Shown: positions 43,001 through 50,631 of the stretch, in pieces | How positions within the stretch are numbered: the stretch's first letter is position 1 | Layout: every line of letters begins with the position of its first letter | Assembly (NCBI GenBank): GCA_964574815.1 | Contig: CAZNPL010000018.1 | Span: 57,055-121,054 of the forward strand | Reading direction: 5' to 3' | DNA: 64,000 bases | Source: CAZNPL01 sp964574815 | Lineage (GTDB): Bacteria; Planctomycetota; Phycisphaerae; UBA1845 | Translations under genes and position numbers: made by a program | Notes under the pieces: model-generated | Told to the model about the DNA's origin: nothing | The model's database searches: none | Seen by the model: the letters and a program-made list of their open reading frames with translations, nothing else

Positions 43001-44497
43001 GTTCATCTGGTCGTAGACGGCCGTCAGCCGGTCATCGAGGTAGCGGCAATTCAGATGCGTGTAAGGCGTGTAGATCTTGACGAAGTAAAGCAGTTGGGCG
43101 ATCCGAGCCTCGGCTGACGAGAGGCGGCGGCGCAGGCGACTCGCCGGTTTGATCGGTTTCAACAGTGTCCTAAGTTGCTGCACCCGGCGCAAGCGGCCCC
43201 GCCAACGGGCGATGAAGTCCCGTCGGGACACCAGCTTCAGATGTTTGACGCGAATCGGACGCCCGGCCTCGTCACGCATCGGACGCCGCCGGAAGGCTTC
43301 CTCGGCGGCGTCGGAGATCAGCCGGATTGACACCGGATTCCGGGCGCTGGACCCGCACTGATACACGTCCAGCGCAGGCCCTTTCCGCCCCACCGGCAGC
43401 GTCGCGATCATCGCGTTCGAGACGAAGTCGACCGGAATGAGATCGAGCGGCACCTTGCCGTCGGCGGGAAACTCCGTCAGATTGCCGCGGCCGAAGGCGA
43501 GAAACAGCGGATCGGCCATCCGCAAGCCGTCGATCCAACCGGGGGCCGGCTCGTCGAAGCTCCCCTCGATGATCGCAGGGCGGAAGATAACCAGCGGCAC
43601 CTCGCCCCGATCGCGCGCCAGCAACTGCTCGGCCAGCCACTTGGTGAAGGTGTACGTATCGTGCCAGCCGTGCCTCTGGGCATAGTCCATGCCCGCCTGG
43701 ATGAGCCTTCGGCGGCGCTCGCCAGCGCTGTCGGGGTGCTCCGCCTTGACGCTGTCGATGGTCTGCTCGAGGTCCGCCAGCGTTGCGTCGAGATCGAAGG
43801 GGCCGTCGGCGGTCGAGGCGCCTTTTCGGCTCTCCAGATATGACGCCACCGTGTGTCCGCAGGGGATGAGCTCTTCGGGCACGTCGCCCGACTGCACGCC
43901 GCTGACGTATGCCGTCGAAACCTGCACCATCGGCACGTTGCCGCAGTCCTTTGCGAATTGCAGCAGCCGCCTCGGGCCGAGGATGTTCAGTCCCAGCGCC
44001 AGATCGAGCCGTTCGTCGAAGGTGACCGTTGCCGCGCTGTTGACGACCAGCGTCACCTCGTCGGCAAGCGCCTGGTAGGCCTCAGGCGAGAGGCCGAACC
44101 TCGGCAGCACCAGATCGCCCGAGACGACCTTGATCTTCGCGTCACAGCGCCGCTCGAAGCCCGGTCCGAGGGCGGCCCGGAGGCGGTCGAATGCGTTGCT
44201 GCCGATTACTTCGCGCCGGACGCGCTGCTCCGCGGAGGTTCCATCTGCCCGTGGACGCACCAGCAGGTAGATGCCTCCTATGTCCGGGACGGCGCGCAGC
44301 AGCTTCTCGACGAGGACCTTGGCCAGAAAACCCGTGGCGCCGGTGACGAAGATTCGCTGTCCGGCCAGCTTTTCGGCCAGTCTCTGGGGCGTGGTTGGCG
44401 ATTGCGTAGTCACTGGCAAACCGTGCCTGTCACCGGGGCGGCCCGCAACGACATTACGGATTCCGGAAGTACGTCGAGTTGCCGCGCCCCCCGGCAC
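40073..44497 (-). CDS. Four-function lipid enzyme: fatty acyl reductase, acyl-CoA/ACP ligase, ACP and PlsC acyltransferase
   Basis: The 1474-aa protein has these parts in order. Reductase, about 30-480: Rossmann FVTGATGFLAKVLVEKLL, then VNSAATVTFDERLD, the active-site Tyr/Lys as YTFTKWLAEQLL, and the C-terminal reductase region LLYFVKIYTPYTHLNCRYLD. AMP-forming ligase, about 560-1135: SIVFTSGTTVAPRGVMLRHR, CEGYGLTETAPVVAV, GWFRTGDLCRRDADGFLYV and the adenylation Lys in STLKVKRHE. ACP, about 1170-1240: phosphopantetheine Ser in LLLDLGVDSLMKVELL. PlsC acyltransferase, about 1275-1465: NHCSHLDS and FPEGTRS. So one chain can activate an acyl group, reduce it to aldehyde or alcohol, and acylate a glycerolipid. 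It resembles the multidomain ElbD enzyme reported for ether-lipid synthesis in Myxococcus. A GTG at residue 29 is an alternative start. Confidence 0.92.
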   Translation of the reverse strand: MPGGAATRRTSGIRNVVAGRPGDRHGLPVTTQSPTTPQRLAEKLAGQRIFVTGATGFLAKVLVEKLLRAVPDIGGIYLLVRPRADGTSAEQRVRREVIGSNAFDRLRAALGPGFERRCDAKIKVVSGDLVLPRFGLSPEAYQALADEVTLVVNSAATVTFDERLDLALGLNILGPRRLLQFAKDCGNVPMVQVSTAYVSGVQSGDVPEELIPCGHTVASYLESRKGASTADGPFDLDATLADLEQTIDSVKAEHPDSAGERRRRLIQAGMDYAQRHGWHDTYTFTKWLAEQLLARDRGEVPLVIFRPAIIEGSFDEPAPGWIDGLRMADPLFLAFGRGNLTEFPADGKVPLDLIPVDFVSNAMIATLPVGRKGPALDVYQCGSSARNPVSIRLISDAAEEAFRRRPMRDEAGRPIRVKHLKLVSRRDFIARWRGRLRRVQQLRTLLKPIKPASRLRRRLSSAEARIAQLLYFVKIYTPYTHLNCRYLDDRLTAVYDQMNPEDRALFPFDVSRIDWREYIVHRHVPGVRHFVLGSGAELEAPMLAAGYAVEDEAPDAPPPMQVLAALRGESIFDVFENAANAYPKRIALQVRRDGRWVRYTYADALATTAAVARRFAEHGLHKGDHVAICSRNCPEWGLTYLAAMRQGLTVVPFDPQLPPHEVVGMSRFADVKLICADDSAVRPLREKIADEPEAPIPVVEINATFVPPPRTARDPGPEPATVHGDDLASIVFTSGTTVAPRGVMLRHRNFLSNARSLVHVHSVHADDQFLSVLPLYHVFEFTGGFLVPIANASTVTYVERLAGPEIVSLMQATGTSVMMVVPRLLKQFHDGIMREVENAGRGTRMLFSVLGWLSDLVGDEAGRVLFGRIHRKFGGRLRMFVCGGSALPEDLFHFYHRLGLPVCEGYGLTETAPVVAVNPAGGSRAGSVGLPLPEVELEIHDQDATGVGELWVRGPNVMAGYYRNEQATREVMQDGWFRTGDLCRRDADGFLYVTSRVKDVIITAAGKNVYPDEVEALYADLPHVKEMSVLRMPSRDGIGDSVDAVIVLDLESVPDVDRSAVEDTVRRMVARISERLPSYQRIQNIHFWTAELPRTSTLKVKRHELAASLRTRELPETIARQPSAPTSWAGSRDSDSGESSNDAWLYETLARLTNQPLSRVGPEANLLLDLGVDSLMKVELLSEIEARYGFRLPEQVAARIGRVGDLSALIANRCPVNGDARAPAARRRLLAASDVHEGGEGEYSVNGRTPLMLRPLRWAVRGGVGAFFHSWVRVERCGLEHVPEEGAFLLAANHCSHLDSAAVLTAIGPALRGTGRRVYVAGAEDYFFNTRLKAAVFGGLLDTIPFDRSSDGVDGLRRCAQVLRSGQPLLIFPEGTRSVTGRMQPFKTGAVVLAAETSVPIVPVRIDRTYELLPKGNRLVRPGTVTVSFAAPMPPVQAAALDDLDARYATYRAMARELRSRVEALGRREHRDHV

Positions 44498-44716
44498 CGA
44501 TCACATCGCCGCCGCGTCTCTCCGGCGGCCGCCAGCGGACGGATCATGCGCCTGACCCGTATTTCCACAAACAGGAAGGACACAGCCGCGCATCGGTGCG
44601 ATGAACTCACGCATCATAGCCATTGACCGCAGATGTCAAGGCACGACCGGTTGACGCCGCTTCGGGGGATGCATACCGTCCGGGTTCGCTGGGTTCGCAT
44701 GCTCGGAGGTCGATTG

Positions 44717-45538
44717 ATGCCAGCACAGGTTGTCCGGGTAGGCCAGGTCGAAATCGGCCGGGGGAAGGGGCTGGCGATCATCGCCGGACCCTGCGCCATC
44801 GAATCGCGCGACCACGCCCTCCAGCTTGCTGATGCCATCGCCTGCGTCTGCCGCAAGGTCGGGCTGCCTCTGATCTTCAAGGCCAGCTACGACAAGGCGA
44901 ACCGAACGAGCATCGACAGCTTTCGCGGGCCGGGACTGGAGAAGGGGCTCGATATTCTGGCCGAGGTCAAGCGCGAGGTCGGCATCCCCGTGCTGTCCGA
45001 CATTCACCTGCCAGAACAGGCGGCCCCGGCCGCACAGGTGCTCGACTGCCTGCAGATCCCCGCGTTTCTCTGCCGTCAGACCGACCTGGCGGTGGCGGCC
45101 GGAAAGACGGGCGTCCCGATCAACGTGAAGAAAGGCCAGTTCGTCGCGCCGGAGGACATGGAAAACGTGACGGCGAAGATCCGCTCGGCGGGCAACGATC
45201 AGATCCTGCTGACCGAGCGGGGGACGTTCTTCGGGTACCATCGACTGGTGAACGATTTTACGTCGCTGGCCCGGATGCGCCATTTCGCGCCGGTCGTCTT
45301 CGACGCCACCCACAGTTGCCAGCTACCAGGCGGCGCCAAGACCCAGAGCGGCGGCCGCCGGGAGTTCATTCCCCTCCTCGCCCGAGCGGCGGTGGCCGCC
45401 GGCTGCGACGCATTGTTCCTGGAAGTGCACGACGATCCGCCCAACGCCAAGAGCGACGCGGCCACCGTCTATCCGATCGAGCAGCTCGCCGCTCTGCTCG
45501 AAACGTGCCGCCGCATCGCCGAGGCCGCCGCGGAGTGA
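44717..45538 (+). CDS. kdsA: 3-deoxy-8-phosphooctulonate (KDO-8-P) synthase
   Basis: KdsA condenses phosphoenolpyruvate with arabinose-5-phosphate to make KDO-8-phosphate for LPS inner core. The 273-aa TIM barrel shows IIAGPCAIESRDHALQLAD, FKASYDKANRTSIDSFRGPG, VLSDIHLPEQ, LCRQTDL, NVKKGQFVAPEDM, LTERGTFFGYHRLVNDF and VFDATHSCQLPGG. It is complete. GGAGG seven bases upstream fixes the start at 44717 rather than the longer frame from 44633. KdsA implies an LPS-type outer membrane, consistent with the barrel, OmpA and lipoproteins elsewhere. It has NVKKGQF and is Cys-type (AGPCAIES), compatible with either metal class, which is not resolved here. Confidence 0.96.
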   Translation: MPAQVVRVGQVEIGRGKGLAIIAGPCAIESRDHALQLADAIACVCRKVGLPLIFKASYDKANRTSIDSFRGPGLEKGLDILAEVKREVGIPVLSDIHLPEQAAPAAQVLDCLQIPAFLCRQTDLAVAAGKTGVPINVKKGQFVAPEDMENVTAKIRSAGNDQILLTERGTFFGYHRLVNDFTSLARMRHFAPVVFDATHSCQLPGGAKTQSGGRREFIPLLARAAVAAGCDALFLEVHDDPPNAKSDAATVYPIEQLAALLETCRRIAEAAAE

Positions 45539-45601
45539 ACGCCCGGCGGCTTCCTGGTTTTCGAGTTCATGTTGTTAGAACCTCCCCCAATACCCCGTTC
45601 A

Positions 45602-45667
45602 AGGCGGCAAAGCACTGGTGGACAAGCCGCCAGTGGCTCTGCTCAAGGGTCGCGTGATAGGCTCTAC
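45602..45667. repeat. Palindromic repeat family C, copy 2, between convergent genes
   Basis: GGCGGCAAAG, then CACTGGTGG-ACAAG-CCGCCAGTG, and at the end GATAGGCTCTAC. Order and spacing match copy 1 at 35553. It lies between the stop of kdsA (45538) and that of the STN protein (45664), again a convergent junction. Confidence 0.85.
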
Positions 45668-46842
45668 TCGTTTTGCTTGTCCGGGGTGACGTGACTCCGT
45701 ATCGCCTCGACCACGTCGTCGATCATCTGGCCGCGGACGTGCCGAAGCTCCGGCGGCAGATCGCTCTGCCGGATCAAGAACTCGTACTCGAACATGCCGT
45801 CAGGACTCGGCATGACCACGCGCCCGACCACCGGGTCCGATTCGTCAGTTGACAGCGCTCCCCGGCTCGCCGGCGCCGATTGCGCACGGTAAACCTCGAT
45901 GCCGCCCTCGCTCGCACGAAACCCCAGGCCGGTGACCCCCTCGATGACCTCCAGCCCCTGCTCTGCCGGTGTATCGACAAGCAGCAGCGAGAAATCGCGG
46001 CGCACGTCGGGCGGCAGCGAGGCAATCACGCCGGGTTCGAATCGGATGGGCACGCGCGCCTGCCGAGCCATTTCCGCCAGCACTTCGGCAAGCGGCTGCC
46101 GCCTCGCCCGAATCGTGATCGGCCGTTGCAGCTCGCGGTAAACCTGCTCCTCCGCCGACACAACCGCGACGTTTTTCCCCCAGGGAAACCACGTCCATCC
46201 CTGAGATTTGCACGCAAGCGAGAGAACCTCGTCGCCTCTGCCGGCGCCCAGGCGTTGAATCGCCCCAAACAGCACTTCGGCCGGCCGCTCGTGATCGACA
46301 CGGAACTGCAACCGCGACCGCAGCGCCTCGACCTGCTCGGGGTCGCCGGCCCATTCCAGGTCAGCGAGCCATTCAACGGTGGCCAGTTCGTCCCAGGTGG
46401 CTCGTCGTCCAATGCGCCAGACGGCGTCCCTCGGGACGATTCGAAGATGGTCTTCCGACACTTCGAACGTCATACCGAGCGGGTCGAGCAACTCCTTGAG
46501 GCCGCGCCGCAATGGAACGTTGCTCATCCGGGCGCCCTGGATGCGCGTGGCCGGTCCGTAGGGCAGCAATTGCAGGGCATCGGGGTCGATGCGAATGGGC
46601 GTACCCCACTTTTCGGCGACGATCTCCAGAGCCTCGGGGAGTGTCTTGTCCTCGATTTCGAAGTCCACCACCTGATCCAGCGCCTGCTCGATCAAGGCGG
46701 GCATGTCGAGCTGCTCCTGCGGGCGAGCGACTCCGGCCAGCAGCAAGACGGCGAGGACGAAACCGGTGCCGATGCGTGCCGGACGAGAAACGCAGCAGGG
46801 TCGAGCGGGCTCGTCGATCATGTTCGTAATCCGCATATTCAT
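45664..46842 (-). CDS. Periplasmic protein with two STN-like domains, downstream of an anti-sigma factor
   Basis: The protein has about 392 aa from the ATG at 46842, five bases after the anti-sigma stop. The signal peptide has the core IGTGFVLAVLLLAGVARPQ. Two secretin/TonB N-terminus (STN)-type units are visible: VVDFEIEDKTLPEALEIVAE with MSNVPLRRGLKELLDPLGMT (about 55-135), and ITIRARRQPLAEVLAEMARQ with LLLVDTPAEQGLEVIEGVTG (about 250-330). The end is acidic and charged. STN domains in FecA-type systems contact anti-sigma factors. An STN protein encoded right after an ECF sigma/anti-sigma pair could therefore sense and transmit an envelope signal. It has no barrel, so it is not itself a receptor. 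No enzyme motif was seen. Confidence 0.75.
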   Translation of the reverse strand: MNMRITNMIDEPARPCCVSRPARIGTGFVLAVLLLAGVARPQEQLDMPALIEQALDQVVDFEIEDKTLPEALEIVAEKWGTPIRIDPDALQLLPYGPATRIQGARMSNVPLRRGLKELLDPLGMTFEVSEDHLRIVPRDAVWRIGRRATWDELATVEWLADLEWAGDPEQVEALRSRLQFRVDHERPAEVLFGAIQRLGAGRGDEVLSLACKSQGWTWFPWGKNVAVVSAEEQVYRELQRPITIRARRQPLAEVLAEMARQARVPIRFEPGVIASLPPDVRRDFSLLLVDTPAEQGLEVIEGVTGLGFRASEGGIEVYRAQSAPASRGALSTDESDPVVGRVVMPSPDGMFEYEFLIRQSDLPPELRHVRGQMIDDVVEAIRSHVTPDKQNE

Positions 46843-46847
46843 GTTCT

Positions 46848-47444
46848 CTACTGCGTGACGGGATCGTCCGACCGATGCCGCTGTCGGGGCCAATCGACGT
46901 CGGCACCCACTGCGGCCAAGGCGATCACCGCGCGGCTTGGTTTTGCCGACTGTTCCCGTTCATACGACTCGTCCGGCTCATAGCTGTACGAAACAAAAGC
47001 CTCGCCAGGTTCGGGCGTCGGGTCCGCGGGCCGCGCGATCTCGACGACGGTGACAACCCGGGACGCGGGTCCGACCGAGCCGCGGTCGGGCCGCACCTGG
47101 TAGAGGAGAGAAAAAACGATCGCCACCGCAGCGGCCGCGGCCAGCGGCGCGAATACCCTGATGGTCTTCCGACAGCTCCCGCTTCCGACGCGTGAGGCCT
47201 GCCGGCCGCGCCTGACGCCGGCCTCGAACTCCGCCCAGTCAATCTCGGGTACCTCACCGGCGGCCCGCCTGACGATCCGATCGGTCGCGCGGTACTCCTC
47301 CAGTAGCCGCTCCAAATCGGGATCCTGCTGGATCCGTTCGACCAGGGCTTGCTGCCGCGCTTCGTCGAGCGTCCCGTCCAGGTATTGGCTGATCAGGAAT
47401 TCCAGCTCGTCGTCGGGCGGGATGTGTGCTTGCACGTTGCTCAT
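46848..47444 (-). CDS. Membrane anti-sigma factor
   Basis: The 198-aa protein has a cytoplasmic N-terminal ~90 residues (LISQYLDGTLDEARQQALVE, a zinc-free anti-sigma-like helical pair), one transmembrane helix (VFAPLAAAAAVAIVFSLLYQ, about 97-117) and a ~75-residue periplasmic part rich in Pro and Glu. The D/E-x-L-xxYLDGxL motif is common in planctomycete anti-sigma proteins. Its ATG overlaps the sigma stop by four bases (ATGA), the usual coupling that keeps sigma and anti-sigma in balance. It presumably holds the ECF sigma at the membrane until a signal acts on the periplasmic part. Confidence 0.82.
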   Translation of the reverse strand: MSNVQAHIPPDDELEFLISQYLDGTLDEARQQALVERIQQDPDLERLLEEYRATDRIVRRAAGEVPEIDWAEFEAGVRRGRQASRVGSGSCRKTIRVFAPLAAAAAVAIVFSLLYQVRPDRGSVGPASRVVTVVEIARPADPTPEPGEAFVSYSYEPDESYEREQSAKPSRAVIALAAVGADVDWPRQRHRSDDPVTQ

Positions 47445-48094
47445 TCTCTTTCAGCGGGCAAAAACCTGCTCAGGCTGTTCTTCAGCGTCTTGCGCGCCTG
47501 GAATACGTTCCATTTCACCAACTCAACGCTGCAGCCGAGGATTTCCGCGATCTCCTTCTGAGGTACGCCCTCGATGCTGGACAGCACCAAGGCCACCCGT
47601 TGCTTCTCGGGCAGTGCCTCGATTGCCACTCTGGCGGACTGTCGGAGCTCGGCGGCTACGGCCCGCCCGCCGGGTCCGAAATCACTTCCCGCCGACCCGG
47701 CCGGCGTCGCATCCAGGGATGCGGCGGCCTCTGTCATCTCGTCCCAGGCTTCGGTCGGCGACGCGCCGCGCGACCGGCGGTAATTCAGCGCCAGGTTGGT
47801 GACGATCCGGGACAACCACGGCCCGAAGCGGCGGGCGTCGGAGAGCTGGCCGAGTCGGCGGTATGCCCGAATGAACGCGTCCTGGGCAACGTCGGAGGCG
47901 TCCTCGGCGTGGCCGAGCAATCGGTACGCGATCGCCATCACCCGCCGCTGATGTCGGCGGACCAGGACGTCGAATGCATCCGTGTGTCCGTCGATCACCA
48001 ATCCGACCAAAAGGGCGTCCTCGGTGAGCTCCTCACTCGCCCGGTCAACTGGCTCATTCACGTCCTGCTTGTTAGACACGACGGGCTGTCTCAA
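47441..48094 (-). CDS. ECF-family RNA polymerase sigma factor
   Basis: The 217-aa protein has region 2 (DALLVGLVIDGHTDAFDVLV, AYRLLGHAEDASDVAQDAFI) and region 4 (IEALPEKQRVALVLSSIEGV, KEIAEILGCSVELVKWNVFQ), joined by a longer than usual acidic linker (about 120-150). It directs RNA polymerase to its own regulon, normally in response to envelope signals passed by the anti-sigma factor encoded next. It is the first gene of a three-gene operon: sigma, anti-sigma, STN protein. I could not pick out an ECF-type autoregulatory promoter (GGAAC/CGTC) in the 305 bases before panC. Confidence 0.9.
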   Translation of the reverse strand: MRQPVVSNKQDVNEPVDRASEELTEDALLVGLVIDGHTDAFDVLVRRHQRRVMAIAYRLLGHAEDASDVAQDAFIRAYRRLGQLSDARRFGPWLSRIVTNLALNYRRSRGASPTEAWDEMTEAAASLDATPAGSAGSDFGPGGRAVAAELRQSARVAIEALPEKQRVALVLSSIEGVPQKEIAEILGCSVELVKWNVFQARKTLKNSLSRFLPAERE

Positions 48095-48334
48095 GGTTAG
48101 CTGGTTACGTCCCAGGCCGCGGCAGCTTCATAAGCGTAGCAACCACAAGGACTTATCGCCTCGGGCCTGCGTCGGCGGCACGGCTTACGCGGCTCTTGCC
48201 GGCGGGCAAGCCCCGTGTTGCCCATGAAACGCTCCTGAGCACGTTAAACACGTACACCCGCCCGTAGCACTCGAAAACGAATGCTGCATAAATTGTCACG
48301 GGCTGTGGCCTCGGCAGCTCGTGCGATCGGACCT
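48095..48334. other. Divergent intergenic region between the ECF operon and panC
   Basis: No gene was seen. A small hairpin (CTTGCC/GGCAAG) lies near 48198-48213, followed by TTGCCCATG, which resembles the tail of other hairpin repeats here. The sigma-operon promoter should lie in the left part but was not identified. Confidence 0.4.
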
Positions 48335-48362
48335 TTGTGTCTGTGCCGAGCGGCGCTATGAT
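48335..48362 (+). promoter_or_regulatory. Candidate sigma70-type promoter of panC
   Basis: TTGTGT and TATGAT are separated by 16 bases, with the -10 box ending 37 bases before the panC ATG at 48400. It overlaps the longer reading frame that would start at 48337, which argues against that start. Confidence 0.45.
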
Positions 48363-48399
48363 GACGCCGTTCGGTTCGCATCACAGGAGCGCGTCACTC

Positions 48400-49260
48400 A
48401 TGCGAGTCCTCTCGACTATCTTGGATACGCGCTCGGCCATCGCCGAGCTGCGCCGGCGGGGCCAATCCATCGGCTTGGTTCCCACCATGGGAGCGCTGCA
48501 CATCGCTCATCGTTCGTTGATCGATGCGGCGGCGCTGCGTTGCGACGCCGTGGCCGTTAGCATCTTCGTCAACCCTACGCAGTTCGGGCCAAACGAGGAT
48601 TATGAGCGATACCCCCGGACACTGGAAGCAGATCTGACGCTTTGCCGGGATGCGGGCGTCGCGGTCGTGTTTGCGCCGCCGGCCGGGGAGATGTACCCGG
48701 ACGCATGTGAGACGACCGTGCGCGTGTCCGGGCTTACCGAGGGGCTCTGCGGGGCGCACCGGCCGGGGCATTTTGACGGTGTGGCCACCGTGGTGGCCAA
48801 GCTGTTCGATATCGTGGCGCCGGACGCGGCGTTCTTTGGGGAGAAGGATTATCAGCAGCTCAAGGTGATCGAGCGGATGGTCCTCGATTTGAACATGCCG
48901 GTCGAGATTGTGGGGTGCGCGACGGTTCGCGAGCCGGACGGACTGGCGGTCTCCAGTCGCAACCGATACTTGTCGAGGGAGGAGCGGGCGCGGGCCACGT
49001 TGCTGTACAAGTCCATGTGTGAGGCGGCCGAGCGCGTAGCCGAAGGGGCTTCTGACGCCGGCGAACTTATACGTGGGATGGAGCGCAGGATTGTCGAGGG
49101 CGGGCCGGCGAAGATCGACTACGTGGCGATTGTCGATCCGGGGACGTTGCAGCCGTTGGATGAGGTTCGGGGTCCGGCGCGAATCTGCCTGGCGGTGCGC
49201 ATCGGCAACTGCCGGCTGATTGACAACCTCGCCGTCGACGGCGGTAATGAAAGGCGATAG
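48400..49260 (+). CDS. panC: Pantoate-beta-alanine ligase (pantothenate synthetase)
   Basis: PanC joins pantoate and beta-alanine with ATP to make pantothenate, the precursor of CoA and of the 4'-phosphopantetheine arm of ACPs. The 286-aa nucleotidyltransferase has the HIGH-type motif PTMGALHIAHRSLI, FVNPTQFGPNEDYERYPR, FGEKDYQQLKVIERMV and the KMSKS-like DGLAVSSRNRYLS. It is complete. The GGAG ribosome site fixes the start at 48400. It is followed within 63 bases by lgt on the same strand and may be co-transcribed with it. It makes the cofactor that the ACP domain of the lipid fusion protein needs. Confidence 0.96.
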   Translation: MRVLSTILDTRSAIAELRRRGQSIGLVPTMGALHIAHRSLIDAAALRCDAVAVSIFVNPTQFGPNEDYERYPRTLEADLTLCRDAGVAVVFAPPAGEMYPDACETTVRVSGLTEGLCGAHRPGHFDGVATVVAKLFDIVAPDAAFFGEKDYQQLKVIERMVLDLNMPVEIVGCATVREPDGLAVSSRNRYLSREERARATLLYKSMCEAAERVAEGASDAGELIRGMERRIVEGGPAKIDYVAIVDPGTLQPLDEVRGPARICLAVRIGNCRLIDNLAVDGGNERR

Positions 49261-49322
49261 GGCACCCCTCAGACGATCCGCGATGGTCTGCGGCGTCCGG
49301 GGTCCCGGAAAGGAAACGGTGA

Positions 49323-50579
49323 ATGCACCCGGAACTGTGGACCATGCCGGGCACGGGCTGGACGCTCAAGAGCTACGGCTTCATGATGATGGTCGGGTTT
49401 CTGAGCGCCGTTTACCTGGCGATGCGTCGGGCCATTAAGGTAAAGTGCGATCCCGACGTGGTGCTGAATTGCTCGTTCATTGCGCTGGTGGCGGGCGTCG
49501 CGGGGGCCCGCGCCTTCTACGTTTTTCACTACTGGGAAGAGATCTTCGCCTTCATGGAGCCGGGGGCGCGAACCTGGGCCATCATCAACATCACCCAGGG
49601 CGGGCTGGAGTTCGTGGGCGGGCTGCTCAGCGCCATCGTCTTTATTCTCCTCTATCTGGCGGTCACAAAGCGGTCTGTCCGGGTTTACACCGACATCCTG
49701 GCCGTCTCGACGATGTGGGCGCTGGGCATTGCGCGCCTGGGATGCTTTTTAAACGGGTGCTGTTTCGGCGGCCTTTGTGCCGACGGGCACGGGAATCCTC
49801 GAATGGTGACGGCGGTTGAGTTTCCGTTCGGAAGTCCCGCGTTCGTCAAGCAGTGGGAGCGCCGGCGGTTCACGCTGCCGGCGGAACTGATTGACGACCG
49901 CTCCGTGGCGAGCATCAGGGGGACGATCTGGGAGAACATGCCGCTGGGCCGCGACCTGTTGAGCATGACGCCTGAACGTCTGAACAAACCCCGGCTTCGA
50001 TATGAAGAGACATTACGCGAGTACAAGGACGCCCAACAGCAGGATTCCGACAGCGATCGTACGAAGCGACTGGCGCGGCAGGTGAAGCAGCGCGAGACCG
50101 CGTTGAAACTGCACGAAGAAAGGCACCGAGGCCTCCTTCGCGCCCAGCAGTTTCCGTCGCGCGAGGATCCGTCGCGGCCGAAGACTACGGTGTACGAACT
50201 GAAGGTCCTGGCCGGGATGTATCCGTCGTTGCCGGTCCATCCGACGCAGCTTTACTCGACGGTTTCGGCGATCCTGCTGTCGATTTTCCTCGGGCGGATC
50301 TTCCATCGTCGCAAGCGTCACGGCGTCGTGTTCGCATGGATGATGGTGCTGTATCCGATATCCCGGTTCATCCTGGAGAGTATCCGGACGGACAATCCGC
50401 TTGACGTGTTCGGCCTGACTGCTTCGCAGGCGCTGTCGGTGGTGATTTTCATTCTCGGGTGCCTTTATCTGTTGCTCCTTTACCGCTTTCTGCCGGAGCG
50501 GTCGCCGCGGGCAATTCCGTTTGTGCTGGAGGAAGAAGAGAACTCCACGAAGTCACGAGCGCGGGTCGTAGTTTGCTGA
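49323..50579 (+). CDS. lgt: Prolipoprotein diacylglyceryl transferase with a large insertion
   Basis: Lgt transfers diacylglycerol from phosphatidylglycerol to the lipobox Cys of prolipoproteins in the inner membrane. The 418-aa polytopic protein keeps the family core: SYGFMMMVGFLSAVYLAMRR, GGLEFVGGLL, ARLGCFLNGCCFG, HPTQLYSTVSAILL and the closing helices with ISRFILESIR. Between CCFGGLC (about residue 152) and SLPVHPTQLYS (about 299) lies a hydrophilic segment of roughly 130-145 residues, rich in Arg/Glu/Gln and partly coiled-coil-like (ARQVKQRETALKLHEERHRG). Typical Lgt is about 290 aa, so this loop accounts for the extra length. AAAGGAAACGG precedes the ATG. It serves the many lipoproteins in this window. 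Confidence 0.93.
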   Translation: MHPELWTMPGTGWTLKSYGFMMMVGFLSAVYLAMRRAIKVKCDPDVVLNCSFIALVAGVAGARAFYVFHYWEEIFAFMEPGARTWAIINITQGGLEFVGGLLSAIVFILLYLAVTKRSVRVYTDILAVSTMWALGIARLGCFLNGCCFGGLCADGHGNPRMVTAVEFPFGSPAFVKQWERRRFTLPAELIDDRSVASIRGTIWENMPLGRDLLSMTPERLNKPRLRYEETLREYKDAQQQDSDSDRTKRLARQVKQRETALKLHEERHRGLLRAQQFPSREDPSRPKTTVYELKVLAGMYPSLPVHPTQLYSTVSAILLSIFLGRIFHRRKRHGVVFAWMMVLYPISRFILESIRTDNPLDVFGLTASQALSVVIFILGCLYLLLLYRFLPERSPRAIPFVLEEEENSTKSRARVVVC

Positions 50580-50631
50580 AGGGGGTCGCACACCTCGGCG
50601 ACGTTGCGCCTCAGTGCGAGGGAGGTTGTAC

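Noticed and set aside
41810..43117. 435-codon plus-strand frame inside the lipid fusion gene
   Set aside because: Antisense shadow of the ligase/reductase region with no recognisable protein features.
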